Assembly (NCBI GenBank): GCA_031398385.1
Contig: JANNNE010000012.1
Span: forward strand, 1-26,335
Reading direction: 5' to 3'
From: Ideonella_A sp031398385
GTDB taxonomy: Bacteria; Pseudomonadota; Gammaproteobacteria; Burkholderiales; Burkholderiaceae_C
Length of the DNA: 26,335 nucleotides
Positions 23,889-26,335 of this stretch are shown here, one piece after another; the stretch's first letter is position 1; the number at the start of each line of letters is the position of its first letter. The position numbers and the translations under genes are program-made. The notes under the pieces were generated by a model. It did not search any database. It was given only the letters and a program-made list of their open reading frames with translations, and was not told the origin of the DNA.

Positions 23889-23907
23889 TATAGTCTACTT
23901 CATAACG
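23884..23907 (-). promoter_or_regulatory. ModE operator over the modA promoter
   Basis: A 24-base site whose ends on the plus strand are CGAAATATAG and CATAACG. Set against the E. coli modA operator as I remember it, half-site spacing is identical and 17 of 24 positions agree. On the minus strand a good -10 (TATATT, 23892-23887) falls inside the site, so bound ModE would block RNA polymerase. It lies 29 bases before the modA start. The gene context of modABCE supports the call. Confidence 0.75.
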
Positions 23908-23959
23908 AATTCGATCGGAATTCCGGAGCCGGCCGGGTCCGGGCGCGAGCAGGGATTTT

Positions 23960-24427
23960 TCAGCGCCGCTTGGCGCAGATGCGTTGCAAAGACTGCAGAT
24001 TGGTTGCGTATTCGACCGCATCGGTCCAGCGCTCGGCTTCGAACAGATGCTGGTCGGTGAGCCTCGGCGCGCCGCTGAAGGCGACCTCAACTGCATGAAC
24101 AGGGCCCCCGACATTGCCCTTGACCAGCACATCGCTGTGCAGCAGTTCGATATTCATGACCTCGTCGGGACCGGTCTGCGATTCGCCGGTGACCCGCAAT
24201 TCGCACGGTTCCGGCAGCGTGAATTCCCAGCGCGTGGTGGTCAGCGAATCGGCATTCATCCGATTCAACCGTGCGACGATCGTCACGGCACCGCCGCCGC
24301 TGGCCGACCGGGGGATGTCCAGGTCATCGCGCGGATAGCCTTCGCTGCATCCGCCGACGGCCAAGATCAGCGCCGGGCCGATCATCAGCGCGGCGAATCG
24401 CTCGCGTCGCCGCGATCGGCGGGTCAT
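23960..24427 (-). CDS. Small lipoprotein of unknown function
   Basis: A 155-residue protein. A basic N-terminus (MTRRSRRRERFAALM) leads into a hydrophobic stretch ending LILAVGGC, a clear lipobox, so the mature protein should be lipid-anchored from that Cys. The rest is mostly polar with beta character (AVTIVARLNRMNADS, WEFTLPEPCELRVTG, HAVEVAFSGAPRL) and ends in a helical basic tail. I do not recognise a family. It starts 11 bases after the tolC-like stop, so the two are probably cotranscribed, and a role at the outer membrane near the TolC channel is possible. Many related genomes have waaA after tolC at this point; here it is absent. Confidence 0.75.
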   Translation of the reverse strand: MTRRSRRRERFAALMIGPALILAVGGCSEGYPRDDLDIPRSASGGGAVTIVARLNRMNADSLTTTRWEFTLPEPCELRVTGESQTGPDEVMNIELLHSDVLVKGNVGGPVHAVEVAFSGAPRLTDQHLFEAERWTDAVEYATNLQSLQRICAKRR

Positions 24428-24438
24428 CGGTGGCCGTC

Positions 24439-25830
24439 CTAGCGCTTGAACAGCTGGTCGATCGCAGCCACGTCGCTGGCCATCAGCTTGCCCGACGCCT
24501 GCGCCAGACGCAGACGCGACAGCAGCAGGTTGTAGCGCGCCTGGGCGAGGTCGCGCCGGGTCGTATAGAGCTGGGTCTGTGCATTCAGAACGTCGAGGTT
24601 GACCCGGACGCCGACCTTGTAGCCAAGCAGGGTCGCCTCGACCGCCAGCAGGCTGGACGATTCGGCGGCCTCCAGCGCGCGCACCTGCGCCTCACCGGAT
24701 TGAACCGCCAGAAATGCGGTTCGCGTCGTCTGCGTGACGGCGCGGCGGGCGGCTTCGAGGTCGTTGCGGGCCTTGTCTTCGAGCGCCAGGGTCTCGTCGA
24801 TCCGGTTCTGAACCAGGCCGCCGGTATAAAGCGGCAGATTGAATTGCACCCCGATGCTGGCGTTGCTGGTGGTGCCCTTGGTGCTGCTGTTGAAGCTGGC
24901 CGCCGAGCCGCTGGAGTTGTTGGCGCTCAGCGACGCCACGGCATCCACCGTGGGCAGGCGCCCGGCCTTGGCCTTGTCGATCTCCAGGCGCGCAATCTCG
25001 AGCACCGCCTGCGCGCGCTGGATCGCCGGATGATCGGCCTCGGCACGGGTCACCCAGGCATCGGCATTGTTCGGCGACAACGGCGGCAGATTGACCGGAA
25101 TGGCCAACTGCCTCGGCTGCACGCCGACCCGCCCGACCAGTTGATCCAGCACCACGCGTTTGCTGCGCAGGTCGTTCTCGGCGGCGATTTCCTGGGCGGT
25201 CGACAGATCGAAACGCGCCTGTGCCTCACGGGTATCGGTGATGGTCGCGGTCCCGACCTCGAAATTGCGTTTCGCCGATGCCAGTTGCTCGCTGATCGCT
25301 GCCTTGCTGGCCTGCGTGGTGGCCAGTGTGTCCTGGGCCCCCAGCACATCGAAATAGGCCTGGGCCAGACGGATGATCAGGTCCTGCTCGGCGGCGTCGA
25401 GCTCGTAGGTCGACAGTTCCAACTGTTTCCGCGCCTGTGCGATGGTCACGTCGTTGGTGCGGTTGTACAGGCTTTGCCGGCCCGACAGCGCCAGGTTCAG
25501 GCTGTTCGATGACAGGCCTCCGCGATTCGGCGGATCGACGCGCCCGAGGGTGGCGCTGCCGCCCAGCGAGGCGCTGGGGCGGCGCAGCGCAGCGCTTTGA
25601 GCGGCCCGGAACGGCGCCGAATCGGCCAGTGCCTTGGCTGCCAGATAGCTGGCGTCGTAGCGGTGTGCGGCTTGATACAGATCGATCAGATTCTGCGCGC
25701 CGGCCTGCGTCGGCACTCCGCTCAGGCTGGCAGCGGTCAGCCATGCTGCCCATACCGGCAATGGCAGGACGCGGCGCCAGCCTGGGCTTGACTCGACCTT
25801 GTGCTGAGCGTTGTTGCTGGGTACGGACAT
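24439..25830 (-). CDS. tolC: TolC-family outer membrane efflux channel
   Basis: A 463-residue protein. The signal peptide ends VPTQAGAQ before NLIDLYQAAHRYDASYLAA, the standard TolC mature start. Two outer-membrane-factor repeats follow (about 35-230 and 250-450) with long heptad helices such as NDVTIAQARKQLELSTYELD and QTTRTAFLAVQSGEAQVRAL, and strand regions NLALSGRQSLYN and GVQFNLPLYTGG. It should trimerise into the exit duct used by RND, MFS or ABC efflux pumps and type I secretion; no partner pump is in the window. The ATG at 25830 is preceded by AAGGAAG five bases away. It follows the rhodanese gene by 52 bases in the same direction. Confidence 0.93.
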   Translation of the reverse strand: MSVPSNNAQHKVESSPGWRRVLPLPVWAAWLTAASLSGVPTQAGAQNLIDLYQAAHRYDASYLAAKALADSAPFRAAQSAALRRPSASLGGSATLGRVDPPNRGGLSSNSLNLALSGRQSLYNRTNDVTIAQARKQLELSTYELDAAEQDLIIRLAQAYFDVLGAQDTLATTQASKAAISEQLASAKRNFEVGTATITDTREAQARFDLSTAQEIAAENDLRSKRVVLDQLVGRVGVQPRQLAIPVNLPPLSPNNADAWVTRAEADHPAIQRAQAVLEIARLEIDKAKAGRLPTVDAVASLSANNSSGSAASFNSSTKGTTSNASIGVQFNLPLYTGGLVQNRIDETLALEDKARNDLEAARRAVTQTTRTAFLAVQSGEAQVRALEAAESSSLLAVEATLLGYKVGVRVNLDVLNAQTQLYTTRRDLAQARYNLLLSRLRLAQASGKLMASDVAAIDQLFKR

Positions 25831-25882
25831 GAGGGCTTCCTTCAACTGGGGATCGCTTGGGCCGTGTGCGGCGGGACAACAG

Positions 25883-26221
25883 TCAATATCGGGGCAATTG
25901 GGCGTCGACTTGAGCCGACCATGCATCGGTTCCACCGCGCAGGTTGTAGACCGCTTCAAAGCCCTGGCGCTCCAGAAACGCGGCAACCTGCGCGCTGCGC
26001 ATCCCGTGGTGACAGATGCAGATGACCGGTTGAGCACGGTCCAGTTCGTCGATCCGCTGCGCCAGCGCATTCATCGGAATGGCCAGGTGGGCAGCATCAG
26101 GAACCTGGATCTGGCCGAATGCAAGCTCCCACTGTTCGCGCACATCGAGCAGCATGGCCGGCGGGCTGCCGCCGAGGGTGGCCACGAGGTCCTGGAGCTC
26201 GCTGACGTCGATCTGCTGCAT
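25883..26221 (-). CDS. Single-domain rhodanese-like protein
   Basis: A 112-residue protein consisting of one rhodanese domain: LLDVREQWELAFGQI near the start and the active-site loop CHHGMRS with its catalytic cysteine, then FLERQGFEAVYNLRGGTDAW. Such proteins carry a sulfane sulfur on the cysteine, like GlpE or PspE; the short loop is of the sulfurtransferase type. Its start overlaps the stop of the upstream methyltransferase gene (TGATG), and it precedes tolC. There is no signal peptide, so it should be cytosolic. Confidence 0.92.
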   Translation of the reverse strand: MQQIDVSELQDLVATLGGSPPAMLLDVREQWELAFGQIQVPDAAHLAIPMNALAQRIDELDRAQPVICICHHGMRSAQVAAFLERQGFEAVYNLRGGTDAWSAQVDAQLPRY

Positions 26222-26335
26222 CAGAAGCTGAATCGGCTCGGCTCGGTGAAGCCGCGCAGGCGCGGCGCCACGGTGTCGAACAGGTCGACGCTGCGGAAAT
26301 CGTGCTCGCTGCTGCGGGTGGTCAGACGGGCCCGC
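26221..26335 (-). CDS. pcm: Protein-L-isoaspartate O-methyltransferase, C-terminal fragment (runs off right edge)
   Basis: Thirty-seven residues in frame from the window edge to a TGA at 26223-26221: RARLTTRSSEHDFRSVDLFD followed by TVAPRLRGFTEPSRFSF. The DLFDTVAPRLRGF-EP-RF-F ending is characteristic of protein-L-isoaspartate methyltransferases of betaproteobacteria, which repair damaged aspartyl residues with S-adenosylmethionine. The catalytic domain lies outside the window. The order pcm / rhodanese / tolC, seen in many Burkholderiales, supports the call, which otherwise rests on a short stretch. Confidence 0.75.
   Translation of the reverse strand, partial: RARLTTRSSEHDFRSVDLFDTVAPRLRGFTEPSRFSF

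Noticed and set aside
23923..23942. Near-palindrome of 20 bases after the lipoprotein gene that could be a terminator for the tolC unit.
   Set aside because: No T-run follows on the minus strand and two internal mismatches break the stem; GC-rich chance pairing is as likely. A factor-dependent end cannot be excluded.

Overview
The window reads as chromosomal DNA of a GC-rich betaproteobacterium, most likely Burkholderiales. The reasons are an orphan Bug-type tricarboxylate receptor next to a CaiB/BaiF CoA-transferase, the gene order pcm / rhodanese / tolC, and uniformly GC-rich third positions. I cannot name a genus.

Region 1 (1-2720) is a patch of decayed and mobile DNA. It holds the 5' end of an IS5-family transposase at the left edge, a fumarylacetoacetase remnant apparently cut by that insertion, an intact MazE/MazF toxin-antitoxin pair, an SDR oxidoreductase, and a urea-transporter ATPase (UrtE-like) remnant with a frameshift and internal deletions.

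Region 2 (2734-10135) starts with a LysR regulator and continues with a terminal-oxidase island: a CtaG-type assembly protein, cytochrome b561, a diheme cytochrome c on the opposite strand, a monoheme cytochrome c, a caa3-type subunit II with its own cytochrome c domain, a subunit I-III fusion, and a small membrane protein. Most plus-strand genes overlap by a few bases. Subunit I lacks the canonical K-channel lysine and has other changes in its proton-input residues; this is the most interesting protein-level observation here.

Region 3 (10347-18599) is metabolic. On the plus strand are LeuC/LeuD-like hydro-lyase subunits, a Bug solute receptor, a family III CoA-transferase and an HMG-CoA-lyase-like enzyme, followed by a tiny YqaE/Pmp3 membrane protein. 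On the minus strand is a compact unit of a DapA-superfamily aldolase, an RraA-like aldolase and an EamA transporter. Together they look like uptake and breakdown of a branched C5/C6 hydroxy or unsaturated dicarboxylate to acetyl-CoA plus pyruvate or acetoacetate; the substrate is inferred, not shown.

Region 4 (18703-26335) holds an AI-2E family permease, a glutathione S-transferase-like gene, a molybdate transport operon modA-modB-modC-modE with a recognisable ModE operator in front of modA, a small lipoprotein, a TolC-family outer membrane protein, a single-domain rhodanese, and the C-terminus of protein-L-isoaspartate methyltransferase at the right edge. No tRNA, rRNA or CRISPR array was recognised, and there is no gene-free stretch longer than 300 bases.
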